Shown here: piece by piece, positions 23,571 through 36,560 of the stretch
Layout of the letters: every line of letters starts with the position of its first letter
Position numbering within the stretch: position 1 is the first letter of the stretch
Assembly: GCA_018350325.1 (NCBI GenBank)
Contig: JAEVLN010000023.1
Coordinates: 41,001 to 105,000 of the forward strand
DNA: 64,000 nucleotides
Source: Globodera rostochiensis
Lineage: Eukaryota; Nematoda; Chromadorea; Rhabditida; Heteroderidae
Direction of reading: 5' to 3'
Made by a program: the position numbers and the translations under genes
The notes under the pieces: generated by a model
Seen by the model: only the letters and a program-made list of their open reading frames with translations
Database searches by the model: none
Told to the model about the DNA's origin: nothing

Positions 23571-24470
23571 GTTTTTACTACAAAAATCTGATAAAATTTG
23601 GTTTTGATTAAATTATTTAATGGTAGACATAAAGCAAATTTGACTTAAAATTCGCAAAAAAAAAAATATTTAACTGTTATGAACAGGGCTTGGATATTTG
23701 GGCTCAAAAAATCCATAATGGCTTAAACTTGTTTTTATGGTGAAGTATTAAAGAGGGTTTTTACATCATTTTTTGAAATATAAAAAAAATTCAAGAGAAA
23801 AACTGAGTTTCTTTTTTCTTTTGACATCTCAACAATAACGCTTCTTCGATCTTTAAGTGTGTATTGGGCAAAAAAAGTTCGCTTTTTATGGGGATGCATT
23901 TTAAAATTTTCAATGTACTAAAATCTTTTGATAAGAAAAATTCGAAAAAAAGATGGTTCAACAAATTTAAACAATTAAATCCGGTCTCTAGTAAATGAAT
24001 TAACTTATATATTAAAAACTGAAGTTGGGACGATTCTTATAAATATTTGAATGGACGTTACACTTGGGGCAAAATGTTGACCCAAAAACGGGGGATGGAC
24101 ATTTATTCGCTTTTGGGAATTAATTTCTTTTCATATTAAATAAATTTGAATGTTTTATTCGCTCCCAGCAAAAATGTTGACGCAGAGAATTATGGGAAAA
24201 GAAATTCAAAAGTTACAGTCACTGGTCATATGTTTAGTCGCATTTTTAAATGAGAAATAAAAATGTTGAAAAATACCTAGCCAGAATGAAGTTGGAGGCG
24301 GAATTTTGGGATTTTTGGGTTTAGAAGTTTTGGGTTTCGGATTTTATTTTCCGATTTTACCCAGCCCTGCTGTCTGCACTTTCACTCAGAAAACGTTACA
24401 TCCACTTAAATGTGGCTTTTTACATTCCTTAAACTGACAAAATACCCCATCCTCGACCCAAAAGCCGGGG
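23571..24470. other. 5-prime flank of SPRY gene 1
   Basis: No gene. 24110-24215 (gggaattaatttctttt, gaatgttttattcgctcccagcaaaaatgttgac) matches 31050-31150 upstream of SPRY gene 2, so the two genes share a duplicated upstream region that may include a promoter. Possible decayed hAT-like ends: CAGGGCTTGG at 23685 and CCCAGCCCTG ending at 24370; no matching target duplication was found. Confidence 0.55.
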
Positions 24471-24471
24471 T

Positions 24472-25613
24472 TTAAACCCTAATTGAAATATGGCTAACCG
24501 CCGCCTGCTCCCACTTGGCCCATTTCTTTTCGTCGCGCTCAATTGGACAGCGAACCAAAAGGCATTCGTCTTCCTCAAATTGTCGCAACTCCAATCGCTC
24601 CCCCGTCTTGTTTTGCAGTTCGAATGGCACAATGCCATCAGAATGATAAAGATAGATGATGAAATTGACTTGATCGAGCGAATTAACAAAAGCCTAAAAT
24701 GGAAAAAGATTAATTTAAAGCAGAAATTCACAATGAACATAATTTGAGTCCTTCCATTTCTGGTCAACTCGAATAACGTTGATATTTGAGCACCTTCGGA
24801 AGTTCATCCCCGCGGGGCGTGTGCAACCATTTGGCCAATGCTTGGGCAGAAGAAGCGCAGGCGCTGTCATCCGCCGGAAATTCGGGAAAAAGATAATCAA
24901 AGGATTGAATCATTCGGAGTTTGGCACAATCGCCGAGAACGGTCGGAGAGATTTGGCGCAAACAGTCGAGTTCGGAGGAACGCAATGAAAAGCCGCAAAT
25001 GTTTTCATTGATCAAAGGCCAAATATTTTTCCAAATGATTTCCCAACAGAGCTTTTGGGTGTTGGCTGTTTCAATGTAAAGATTTGTCCCTTTGAAGTCG
25101 AAAAGTCGGCGAATGCGTTGGAGAAATTCGATAACATTTTAGTCGATGTAACTAAAAGATTATGTAAAATCCAATAAATTTATAAATGCTTAACCTTATC
25201 CGAATTCGTTCGAATCCGATAACATTGTCTGGAAGCGGATTTTGTGGAATCGACAGCCGACGCTCGATATCAAAGCCAACGAATTTGGCAATTTGAGCCC
25301 CATTTTCGTCATCTGCGAGACAAATGCCCAATTCACCCAACGACCATTCCTTCTAATTGAAATGCGCGTCCACCAAACGATCAAATCGATCGCTGAGAAG
25401 TGAATGGAACGGGTCGGGGTCAACTCGGCGCCTACAAGTTTGGAACAGTTCATAACGTTTTTGAAAGTCAAACAAATCAAACAATTTTAGTGCTATCAGG
25501 TATAATTGGCGTAAAAATTCAACTAACTGTCAAAGTTTCTTTTAATAAAAACTAAATTTTAAAACTCACATTTCTTTCAATTGTTTCTCCGCTTTGCTTG
25601 GATTGTCCGACCT
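24472..25613 (-). pseudogene. F-box-like family copy 4 (start codon lost, stop and frameshift)
   Basis: Exon 1 is intact except that the start ATG is AGG (25613-25611) before SDNPSKAEKQLKE. The first third of exon 2 is replaced by unrelated sequence. Its remainder ([12 protein letters not shown]) meets an in-frame TAG in front of KEWSLGELG near 25355. Exon 3 (about 25149-24750) reads [18 protein letters not shown] to [15 protein letters not shown] and then shifts frame. Exon 4 (24692-24472) keeps [19 protein letters not shown] but lacks its 3-prime half. No last exon. Several independent lesions make this a clear pseudogene. Confidence 0.88.
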
Positions 25614-26170
25614 TTTTTTGTTGTTGCAAAAAATGATTATTATGATTCCAATAAGCTAAAAACTGAACCCTTTTTTATTTGCGTGGCATTCCCGTTGCAC
25701 AGAACTGCTCCCAATGTAATTTTTGATTGGCGGGTACGGTATGTGTTCTTTGATCGACGAGAGACCCCCCCCCCCCTCCAATTACATTCAGTCTAAAGAG
25801 AACATTACAGTCCCGGAAGACAAAAATCCAAACCCTACTTTTAGTTACAAAAGGGCATTTCCGTAGGTTGGTTTGAGCCTTTAAAGATTGCTAGAGCAAA
25901 CAAGAAGCATAATTCTAACAAAAAAAGGAATTCTGCCGGCATTTTTTTTCATACCCCCCCCCCCCCCGAGGGTGGGCGAGAGGTCGGCGCGCTACTCCGG
26001 CAAAAATTACGCCAACAATTATTATTATTGGACAAACTTTGGTAAAATAAACGAATGAAAGGGAAAGGTGAAAATGCCAAAATGTGAAAAATTGGGTTGA
26101 CTTTATTCCTTTAAAAGGCCAACAATTGGGGGAAAATCAAAATGATTGCTCGGGCGGGGCTTTGTGCCGT
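25614..26170. other. Spacer with C-homopolymers
   Basis: No gene seen. C runs at about 25766-25777 and 25956-25968 (11-14 C). 25980-26060 looks like a degenerate repeat. Confidence 0.5.
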
Positions 26171-28034
26171 ATGTATGAGAATTTTGCTTCTCCCCCCCCC
26201 TACCCCAATCACTCCTTTTTAAACGGCAATGGGGCGGACGTTCACTTTTTGGTGGGGGGAGGGGAGGTGCCGGACGTGAAGGTGGGAGCGTTTAAGGTGA
26301 TGCTCAGCTTCATTTATGTGGACGATTTGAGCGGGCTGAACGGGGACAATGCAATCGCTGTGCTTTATGCGGGTCATAAAATTTTTATGATTTTTACATT
26401 TTCGGTTTAAATTTTTAATTTAATCTAAAAAATATAATCTTCCTGAACTTGTCGCTTCGTGTTTGAACTTTCCCATATGGAAGCTGAGAAATGTTTTTCT
26501 CGCCGTTGACTACGCTCGCTTCCTTGGAGAAAAGGTGGGGGCAAATTTCAAAAAATACTTTCTAATGAATTAACTGTAATTATTATATTAAATAGAAAAT
26601 ATTTTAATTAAATTTCGGGACTTTGCTCAACGCTGTTTGGATTACATCGATGTGAATGCGGGCGCTTTGATCCTCTCGGGAGCATTTTTACAAATTTATC
26701 AAAAATTATTGTGTGAGATTCTGGACCGTGACGAGTTGATGATCAGCGAAGAAATTGCAATTTGGAATGCCGTAAATTTATAAAAATAATAAAACAAATT
26801 AAAATTTTTATTCGTGTTTATATTTTATTTAAAATTAGGCACTTTGCTGGGCGGACGAAAAACAAAATGAGAAAGAGTGTTCGGCAGAGAATAGACGCGC
26901 AATGCTCGGCCCGGCACTCTACAAAATTCGTTTTCCCCTCATGCCAAAAGAGGCTTTTTCTGAGAATATTGGTTGGAATGGGGACGTTTCATTTTTAATT
27001 TAAATACGGTTCAAACTCCCTTTGACAGTTTCGTGCGGAGTGTTAACGGATGCCGAGCTGGTCAGCGTGTATTTGCATCATTGTCATCCGGACCGCGCGC
27101 TTTCCGAGCTTTACCAGCTGCAATTCTCGACTAAGCGAAGGGCCGCAACCAAATCGCCCGGTGATGGTTGGCTGTATTTTAGAAGCCCAAGCTGATCAAA
27201 ACCGACTCAGATCCGTATAAAGCCAAAGGGAACATTGTGCTGAAACTCGAGAAAGTGTCGGAATTTGCTCGAGAGGATGAGAACAGTCGACGACTCGGAG
27301 AGGCCGTTTACATCCGGGGCCTTCCTTGGAAAATATTAGCGGTTCAGCGAGTTCTGCGGCGCCGTTCTCGAGAAAAATGTTTGGGCTTTTTCGTCCAGTG
27401 CAACGGAGAGAACACCGGTGAGCAGAAAGGGACGGACAGACGAAAATCCATTCTGAAACGGGCATTTTTTCAGGGGGTTCGGCTAGGTAAATGAACCGGA
27501 GACAAAAAAAGGGTCGAGAATTTTCTTGAGTCGAGACTCGGGACCGATCCCAAAAAAGCTTTTTGTTAGCAACAATTTACTCATATAGGGCGTTTAGAGG
27601 CGGCTCTGCAAGAATTTTTAAAGTATTTAACTTAAAAACTCCCGAATATTTTTGACTGCGAGGTCCTGGAGTGCCCAGAGGCATTGCCAGAAATTTACAA
27701 AATTTGACTTCAGACACTAAAAAATTTCTAACTTAAGACCCCAATTGGCGCTGTGCCGGTTCGGCAACACTGCGAATTGTTTCGCAAATGGAGGGGAAAA
27801 CGGACCACACTAGGGTCAGCGGTCGTCACATTTTTCATTCGAAGGATAACGATTGGGGATTTGCTCAGTTCATGACGTTTAAGGTGTCCATAGTGATCAA
27901 ATGTTTGTCGAGCATTACAAAAAAGAGTGATTTAGGAATTGATGGACCCGGACAACGGATGGTACGACGCGAAGAATGATACGGTGATTTTGAGCGCTGA
28001 AGTGACTGCGGACAAACCTACCGGCGTCGAGTGA
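26171..28034 (+). CDS. BTB-BACK-MATH protein with most of the BTB domain deleted
   Basis: Exons, in order: about 26171-26374 ([12 protein letters not shown] joined to [20 protein letters not shown]), about 26443-26535 ([20 protein letters not shown]), about 26618-26772 ([33 protein letters not shown]), about 26838-26970 ([29 protein letters not shown]), about 27030-27418 ([19 protein letters not shown], then [43 protein letters not shown]) and the last two ([35 protein letters not shown], then [18 protein letters not shown], stop 28034). The C-terminal MATH domain is closest, from memory, to that of USP7/MATH-33. BTB-BACK-MATH proteins recruit substrates to Cul3 ligases. Here the BTB core, about 40-45 residues between FLVG and EVPD, is missing, so Cul3 binding is doubtful. 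Possibly a recent pseudogene. Confidence 0.7.
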
Positions 28035-28345
28035 TACGGAATTTGTATTATTGTCAAAAATTCATTTTGTTTTCGTTTCGTTTTCTTAACTGACAAAATA
28101 GTTTTTCGTTAGATCAAAATTTTACACAGATCGAAGCTAGGTTCGGCGTCACGGAAATGTTTAAGCATGAATTGGGCATAGTCAATTTGCGGTGCAGTTG
28201 ATGCGAAAATGGTGCACATTCTTTTTCTTTAACTTCCGTATTTTTGGTCGTTCCGTGTTCCGTATTCTTCGGGCTACTGATTTTAATCCCCTTTGTTAAA
28301 ATTATTAAAATGTGACAAAATTTGTAGTGGGATTGGGGACACTTG

Positions 28346-28784
28346 CAGGGAGGCCAGATCACCTGCGACCAAATATGGCAACCGGCTCCAAAAATATGGC
28401 ATTTTTATGGCATCGAGGGGTCAAAAATATGGCAGTTTTCTTAAGGAATTTTCAAAAAAAACTATTTGTTTTTTTTTGAGAATTTTGCTTCACTTCCGGG
28501 GGGGGGGGGGGGAACGGGAGGTCGGCGGTGCCAATAGGCGCCGCCGAGAAAATTTTGAAATTTTGACTCAATTTGTTAAGCGATTTGCAACCAAAAACTT
28601 CAACTTGTACAAATCAAGGACACTTTTTTCGGGAATTCTCACATTCTTCTATTAAAAAATGAGAATTTTTACCAAAGTCAAAAATATGGCAAAATTATGG
28701 CAAGTGTGGAAATATGGCAAACAATAAGGCAAATTCCCAAAATTATGGCATTTGCCTTAAAAATAAGGCATTCTGGCCTCCCTG
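28346..28784. mobile_element. hAT-like non-autonomous element with 8-bp target duplication
   Basis: A 439-bp element flanked by GACACTTG at 28338-28345 and 28785-28792. Inverted ends are CAGGGAGGCCAGA at both sides. The inside contains many AAATATGGCA units, a poly-G run (28499-28512) and the GGCGGTGCC hairpin repeat (28522-28546). No coding capacity. Confidence 0.92.
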
Positions 28785-28792
28785 GACACTTG

Positions 28793-29012
28793 GCTGGGGT
28801 GGGATTCGGACTGGTAGCCGATTTTTCGACTAATTGTTCAACAAAAATGCAGTAAAATGACTTTTTTATGCTGTTTAGTTTCAGAGATGCCCACATAACG
28901 AAAATTTGCTTTACATAAATTGAATTCAAGGGTGTCCATCAAATGCTGCTTTACATTTTTGTTTTTAATAAAGCAACGAATTATTGTAACAATTGTCAAA
29001 AGAAAAAATAAA
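28793..29012. other. Short spacer downstream of SPRY gene 2
   Basis: AT-rich; nothing recognisable. Confidence 0.4.
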
Positions 29013-30942
29013 TTAAAAGAAAAATTTATTTTCATTGTCCGGGCTGTATTTAAAAGTTGGTCCAAAGTTTGCTTCAATTTTGTCGCCAGGGAGTAACACC
29101 GAAACGCATGGAAACAAATCGGCGGCAGAATTGACAAACAAACCGGCAGTGTCTGCAAAATAAAAACTGGAGTTTGGACTTGAGGATTTTGTTCGAGATC
29201 ACTGAAATATCTCGGTAAAATTCGTCGATCGTGATTAATCGAGAGTTTCGATCGGTCCGATCTCAAAAACATAAATTAGGTGTTAGTGCTATTTCTAAAA
29301 TTGTTTAATTTTCTTTCTCACCCAAACGCTGTCCATTTTTTGTGTAAATAATTTGGCGAGTTGCCAAATTGACGCCACAGCCGACGACGTCGCCGACGCC
29401 ACACAACGGTATGCCGTCTTCGTCGATGAACGGACGTCCATCGTTTTGGCAACATCCCTTGAACTATAGGATTGGAGCCGGGGGAGGGTTGGGGGGGGGG
29501 ATGGGGTCCCGATCAAACTGCGGGGGACGGACAAACCGGGGATCCCCGGGTTTCCGCGCCCCGCCCGGGCCCCAACCGTACCTTGGACGCGTGCCCCCAA
29601 AGAATGCCATTGCTTTCGTAAGCGAAAGTGCCTTCGCAGCTTCCAACCAATTTGTCCAATGGCATTTTTTTTGTCGCAAGTCCAATGCGAATACCGCTAA
29701 ATGTGACAAAAAATGCTTATAAAGCATTCGAAGCTCATTTATTTGTTTACATATTTAACTTACCCTTTTTTTGCTAATATTCCCACTTCGTAATAGAAAA
29801 TGCCGGCATACTTTTTCGGCATTGGCCGTTCAGCGAACACAGAGTAAATCCCTGTGAAAAGTAAATTAGGTAATTCATAACTTTTTGTGACACTCTTTAC
29901 AACTTTAAAACTTTTTATTCAAATCACTTTAACTGAACAAAAGAATATTTACCCGAATTCGTTCCAGTAATTTCAATTATCAATCGATTGGGCTCAATGA
30001 GCGTGATTTCGTTGTGACATGCAGCGGAATCCCATCGATTTTGAAGGGTTAGTCCTAAGAAAATATATATGTATTTTTTTCAATATAAAAGCTCAAACTG
30101 TGCCTAAAAGAAAGGAAATTTGCGAATTCTGAACACAAAATCTAGTTAAAATTACCTTTTCCAGTTCCATCATTTAACACGGCAAGTGCCTTCTGCAAGT
30201 GGACCATGTTCTGTTGCTGTTGTTTCTGATACTCCTCCAGCTTTGCGATCAGTTCCCCCTTCAGCTGATTCATTCCCTTTAATTATTTAAATATATTCTG
30301 AGGATATAATGCTTAAAAATAGAGGCGGGCACCGGTACTTTGTCTATGTGCTTTTGAAGCATTTGTCTGTCCATTTCCTTCTGTTCCGCAAACTTTTTGT
30401 CCTGTTCTTCAACCAACTTCCGCAAAAAGTTGTTCAGTTTCTCTTCATGTTCATTGCATTGCTAAAAAAATTGTATAAACTTGGGCACGGCATGGACACA
30501 AGCCGATGCGCTTTAAGCTAGAGTTGACCGGGACCGGCATTTTTGAGAAGCCGGGATCGGAAAAAACAGGGACTGGCAATTCTCGAATTTTTTCGGCGCA
30601 ACTCATTCCATTCCTCCATTTTTTCTTTAAGCTGACCAATTCTTTTGTTTCTTCATTTCCACCTTCAGCTTCTTCAATTCTTCTACGTTTTCCATTTTGT
30701 GCCACCAAATCGAAACCGGCACTTGAGGAGGTTGACGAATTGATCGATTGTTGGCGTTCCAATTGGGCAATTCTGGCACGCAAAAGTCTCAATTCTTCAG
30801 ATGGGTCCAAATTGGCGAAAGTTGGCCATAAATGTTCTGTAAACATTGGCAATTAGTCAATAAATATTACTAAGTAGTCGATTTTCTTACCCTGATCAGC
30901 GGTTATGCCCCCTTCATTGGTTGATTCGGTCGAAATTGGCAT
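29013..30942 (-). pseudogene. Coiled-coil plus SPRY gene 2 (damaged SPRY domain)
   Basis: A paralogue of SPRY gene 1: first exon 30942-30891 (MPISTESTNEGGITADQ), second about 30839-30650 ([20 protein letters not shown]), coiled-coil exons about 30460-30340 (EEKLNNFLRKLVEEQDKKF) and 30280-30150. SPRY exons: about 30056-29960 ([16 protein letters not shown]), 29850-29770 (KYAGIFYYEVGILA), 29700-29330 ([38 protein letters not shown]) and the last, 29154-29013 (DTAGLFVNSAADLFPCVS). Inside the 29.7-29.3 kb exon lies a very GC-rich stretch, about 29466-29590, with a G run. It shifts the frame and adds a stop between WGHAS and the GVGDVVG block. Unless spliced out, the SPRY domain cannot fold. An assembly error there is the alternative. 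Gene 2 has fewer coiled-coil exons than gene 1. Confidence 0.78.
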
Positions 30943-31403
30943 GTTTTATTTACTACAAAAATTAAATTTTAATTTCCTAAAATGACAAACGTATAAAAAT
31001 GAACTTTTACATAGTATATATTTATACGTTGGGAGACGACATTCACTTTTGGGAATTAATCCCATTTTATCATACATTTGAATGTTTTTTATTTGCTTCC
31101 AGCAAAGTGTTGACCCCAAAGAATTGTGAGAAAGGTATTTCAAAAGTTACGATTTAATAAAACCACTCCGAACGTTTAAAATTTTTTTGATTTTGATGGG
31201 GTTGGAATCGATATGCACCAAAAATGGGCAGAATATGCACCAAAATATGTCAAACAGCGACGAAAACGCACTAATTATGCACCGAAAAATAGCATTTTTA
31301 ATGCATTCATTTCCATAAACTTAATTGTTCTTCTTTTAATGACAAATAAATAGATTTAAATTTTCGCATATTATTTTAGTGTTTTTGGAAAGTTGAAAAA
31401 AGC

Positions 31404-31555
31404 CGCCTCCAGCTTTGCTATCAGTTCCCCCTTCAGCTGATTCATTCCCTTTAATTATTTAAATATATTCTGAAATGTAAGGATATAATGCTTAAAAATA
31501 GAGGCGGGCACCGGTACTTGGTCTATGTGCTTCTGAAGCATTCGTCTGTCCGCTG
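31404..31555 (-). pseudogene. Loose coiled-coil exon copied from SPRY gene 2
   Basis: 31404-31555 repeats 30234-30390 nearly word for word (cagttcccccttcagctgattcattccc, then gaggcgggcaccggtactt), including intron sequence. It is a partial duplicate upstream of SPRY gene 2 without the rest of the gene. Confidence 0.8.
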
Positions 31556-31706
31556 TTATTGATTTTTGTGTCTGCCCTAATCGTCCGTAAATTCAAATTT
31601 TTTGCTCCCTCTCCCCCCTCCCCCACATTTGCTCCCAATCATTCGAATAGACTTCTTCGCCTCACTTTCTTTCCCATTTGTGCCATGCCATTATTTATTT
31701 ATAAGC

Positions 31707-32420
31707 AGGGTTCCGATTCGTCCTTGAATGGCAAGGACAGTCCTTGAAAATGGACCCCCGATCTTAAAAATTGAAGATGTCCTTATTTTCAAGATTGTCC
31801 TTGAAAATGATGGTTTGGCGTGAGTGTTGAAAATATTGGGATTTTAATGGAAATATTCATGTTTTGGCATTGTGAATATTCAAAATTTTCAATAGAAAAT
31901 GGTCATTTTATCAAAAATGCGCCTCTCTCTCAAAAGAGTTGATTCTTGATCGTTTCTATTTTTTAGCATGTCTTCAGTAAAGCGTAAAAGTGTATTCAAT
32001 CCCGAATGGAAAAAACAATACAATTTTGTCAAACGTAGTAGAAGGGGAAATGGCCAATTTACTAGGTATATTTTCCATCAATTTTCTTAACAAACATTGT
32101 TAATAATTTCCAAAAAAAATTTCCGGACTTCTCATTAATTGGCTGCAATTCCCTTAACAAATTAAGTCAAAAATTCAAAATTTTCTCGGCGGCGCCTATC
32201 GGCACCGCCGGCCCTCCCCCCACCTTTTCCCAAAAATTTTTGAAAAATCACGCGCAAAAAAATAGATATAAAGAGCACCGATTATTGAGCGGAAACAAAA
32301 AATTGTTAGAAAAGATTCATTCGGGCGAGAAATATAAACCATTTGAACAAGAATAAAGCGTTTTTGTTTTGATAAAATATAATGAGCGTCCTTGGATTTC
32401 GCCAAGATCGAGGTTTTTGG
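31707..32420. mobile_element. Possible hAT-like element, left end and internal repeat
   Basis: The left end CAGGGTTCCGATTCGTCCTTGAATGGCAAGGAC resembles the element at 10901. Wording such as gtccttgg recurs to about 32400, but no matching right end or target duplication was found. It includes a minus-oriented copy of the GGCGGTGCC-GATA-GGCGCC hairpin at 32187-32211. Confidence 0.5.
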
Positions 32421-32435
32421 TAAAGATTTGATTCT

Positions 32436-32510
32436 AGTGGTGGTTTAGTGGTTAGAGCTTGGAGTTGAAGTGGACGTGGAGGTTCAGATCCCCGACTGTG
32501 TAAATCATTT
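32436..32510 (+). other. tRNA-like sequence, probably SINE-derived
   Basis: TGGTTTAGTGGTTAGAGC looks like a pol III A box and GGTTCAGATCCCC like a B box, at roughly tRNA spacing, but the acceptor and anticodon stems do not pair properly. Best read as a tRNA-derived repeat fragment, not a working tRNA gene. Confidence 0.4.
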
Positions 32511-32765
32511 TTTGATTTATGATAAATCTGATATCATATTCGTGATCAGCGACCTAGATAACCCCCGAGTGCATCTCAGGATTTCTTAAAACCTCCATTA
32601 AAACAACAACAAAAAAACGGGACCAGTAAAAGACAGGATTACCAGAAAAAATTAAAAAAAAAAATTTTACAAAAAAAAAATTCTTATTGCCAGTCCCGAT
32701 TTGATGATCTTGTTAAACATCAATGTTGGCAAAAAAAACAAGACTTTAAAAAAAAATTTTATTTT

Positions 32766-32916
32766 ATTTCGTTTCGTTTCGTTTTATTTCGTGTTTCGTT
32801 ACTTTTTGGGCGTTTCGTGTTTCGTTTCGTTTCGTAGAATTTTTGCTGTTTCGTTTCGTTTTCGTTTCGTAAAATGAAAATTAATTTTTTTCGTTTCGTT
32901 TTCGTTTCGTTTTTCA
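32766..32916. repeat. TTTCG microsatellite
   Basis: Irregular run of TTTCG/TTTCGT units interrupted by short spacers. The same wording appears briefly at 28068-28088. Confidence 0.85.
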
Positions 32917-33213
32917 TAATCGTTATATCATTCGAAAGCTCTAAATGATTAGAAGATAATATTTCAGCAACATCTAGCCGGTTCGATTTACTATTTAAAG
33001 TTATAAGTAAAAAGTGTAAAAATCGGACTTTTTCATAATTTCCTGATCATAACTTTGTTCAATTTTATCCATGCTTTTTCGAATGCTTACAATTAGCTGC
33101 TTCTTCTTACGGCCTTTCGAATGATATAAAGATTATGAGTTTTTTTGAGAATCCTGCTCGAAAATTACCGCATTTTTAAAATTTTAACTTTTGTTTAATA
33201 TTTGTTTTTGCAG

Positions 33214-33284
33214 ACACCGCCAATTTGTTTGTCGATTCTGCCGCCGATGACATTTTGATTCGTATTCCATTTTATAAAAATTAG
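33214..33284 (+). pseudogene. Loose last exon of a SPRY gene
   Basis: After a TTTTTGCAG acceptor the sequence reads TANLFVDSAAD, the start of the SPRY-family last exon (compare TAGLFVNSAAD in gene 2). It then diverges (DILIRIPFYKN) and stops. Opposite orientation to the two SPRY genes. No other SPRY exon is nearby. Confidence 0.75.
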
Positions 33285-33978
33285 AATGGCTGGCAAATGC
33301 CCGGTGTGTAGATGGTGGGTGATGTACATAGATGTTGTTTTACCCATATTCAACAGCAACAAAATGTGTTGATCGTTTTGTGTTCGTTCTCTTCGCACTA
33401 TACATCTCAAAGATGTTGAAAGAATATGTTATTGTTGTTTTTTGTGTTCAATAAAATATTTGTTTGGATCATTCCCCATCCACACAGTTTCTTCCTTTTA
33501 GCGCTTTGCTGTTTCTAAGGTTTGGCTCCGATGCCTGCGAATTAAATTGTCAATAAATAGTTAAATTATTTTTATTATTTACCAAAATTATTTCAAAAAT
33601 CCGTTATCTACTACATATGTATCACTCCTTCGAAAAAATGGTATGACTTTCTCTCAACTTGTTTTTTTACTTGGCAAAATTAAGCCAAGTATTTTGAAAT
33701 ATCAAAAAGAAAAATCGTTTTTTGAGAAATATTAAAAATGCTTTAAAACTTCGATCGTTAAGGAAATATTCGACAAAAAAAAGGTTGATTTTGTGGGGAA
33801 ACAGCGGCGCTGTAGCATTCCCATTCCTTCAATATTTATGAGTAGGGGGTCGGATTTTTTTTTCGTGGATTTTGTTTATTTGTCAAGAATAAATGGGTAC
33901 GCAGAAATTTTATTCATTTTTTCCTGCTGTTTAGCACATTTAAATTATAAAAATCAAATTATTTGGCAACAAAAACAA

Positions 33979-34590
33979 ATGGAAGCAGCGGCCAAGTGGT
34001 ATCACACGCCCCGCGGGGATGGCGCTCCGAAGATGTTGCGATGCGACTTTTGTCCGGTGGAAATGGAAGGACTCAAAATTGTGATCTTTCAATATTAGTC
34101 GAGCTTGGTATCCTATATTCCTAACACCGAACCCAACTTAACTTTGGTCGAAAATCCAACATTTTCCACAATATTCAAAAAAAAATTCCAAAATAACTCA
34201 ACTTAACCCGAAATTTTATGATTTAAGGAAATTTGATTCTAATTTGGTCGAAAAAGGGCAATTTGGATTCTACACCTATTTATTCACTTTAAGTATTTGC
34301 TAATTCGACCGACCCGGTCAATTTCATCATCTATCTTTGTGCTCGGACTTCTTCTGCTGGCATTGTGCCATTTGAATTGAAGAATAATTTGACGGGGAAA
34401 TGATTGGAGTTGAGACACTTTAATGGTAGCGATTGGCTGTTGGTTCGCTGTCCAATTGAGCGCGACGAAGCAGGATGGGCCGTGTGGGAAAAGGAGCGAC
34501 TGAGTGGAATTGAACGAACGGCGGACGAACGGATTCAAACAGAATCGAGACTAAACATTGAAATTGTTGCTTTATCCTTTTCAAATTGAA
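33979..34590 (+). pseudogene. F-box-like family copy 5 (3-prime half only, broken)
   Basis: The remains are the end of exon 3 (33979-34079; AAKWYHTPRGDGAPKML) and most of exon 4 (about 34296-34510; NSTDPVNF, FELKNNLTG). The acceptor of exon 4 is altered (TTTAAGTATTT). The block LTGERLELR has lost bases and meets TGA at about 34400, and the end of exon 4 is fused by deletion to the gene's 3-prime flank (actaaacattgaaattgttgc). Exons 1 and 2 are absent. Confidence 0.82.
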
Positions 34591-34776
34591 ACACAAAAGC
34601 TTTACTGCCGATAACGGAATTTGGAGGCCCGAAAATGGCCAAGAAAGCGAGCAATGCGACGACATTGGCTTTCATTTTCAAACAATTCTTTTTTGCAAAT
34701 TTAGCGGAGTGGCTACCGACCGGTTCGACAATGAAATAAATGCGTAGTAAGCAGTTTAATCCAAATTCCCTCGTCC

Positions 34777-35936
<1,160 letters not shown>

Positions 35937-36364
35937 TTTTGTTGTTGTTGCAAATCCAAAGATTTTTATGTTTCCAATTAGCTAAAAACTGAAAGATACA
36001 TTTTATTGGCCAGTTACCACCGAATGAACACATCCCGAAGTGGAAGCTCGAAAAAAAACATTTCCTATCAGCATATTTTGTTGAATTAAATTTGAATAGG
36101 TTTTCGTTTTGTGTTTTATGTTCTTTGGACTCATTTTGTTTCAAATTGTGTGGGAAGAAGATAAACTTCATCAGAGCAGAAGAATCCGCGTGCTAATGGG
36201 GTCATCAATGGCAGCAGCGGGAGATTTTCAAATGTTCCATTGATTCGATTTGTAAAGTTTCATAACCAAAAATGTTGATCTTTAGGAGTGCATTTTTCTT
36301 TTTCTTTTGGTTTTTATTGCATTTCTTAATATGTTTTTATATGTGCTAAAAACTTGCCAAAATT

Positions 36365-36560
36365 TTTTGCGTGAAAACAGATTTGAAGACTCCGAACAAA
36401 ACGTCGTCACAAACGAAACTGACAAAATTCGGGGATTAAATGAGATGAATGGGTGCCGCAAATGAACGGAGGCGGGGAGATCCCCCCGGAGTCCGTAGAA
36501 ATAAGGCAAAACTCACATTTCTTTCAACCGTTTTTCAACTTTCTTCGGATTGTCCGACAT
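36365..36560 (-). pseudogene. Detached 5-prime end of an F-box-like gene
   Basis: Exon 1 (36560-36517; [14 protein letters not shown]), intron 1 and only the first bases of exon 2 are present. The sequence is nearly identical, in inverted orientation, to the start of copy 7 at 39290-39480. Nothing of the rest of the gene follows. Confidence 0.88.

Noticed and set aside
23684..24370. A hAT-like element with CAGGGCT ends
   Set aside because: Ends match over only about seven to nine bases and the 8-bp flanks differ.
29510..29560. GGATCCCCGGGT resembling a cloning-vector polylinker
   Set aside because: The match is only about 12 bases and the surroundings are not vector sequence that I recognise; composition oddity is reported instead.
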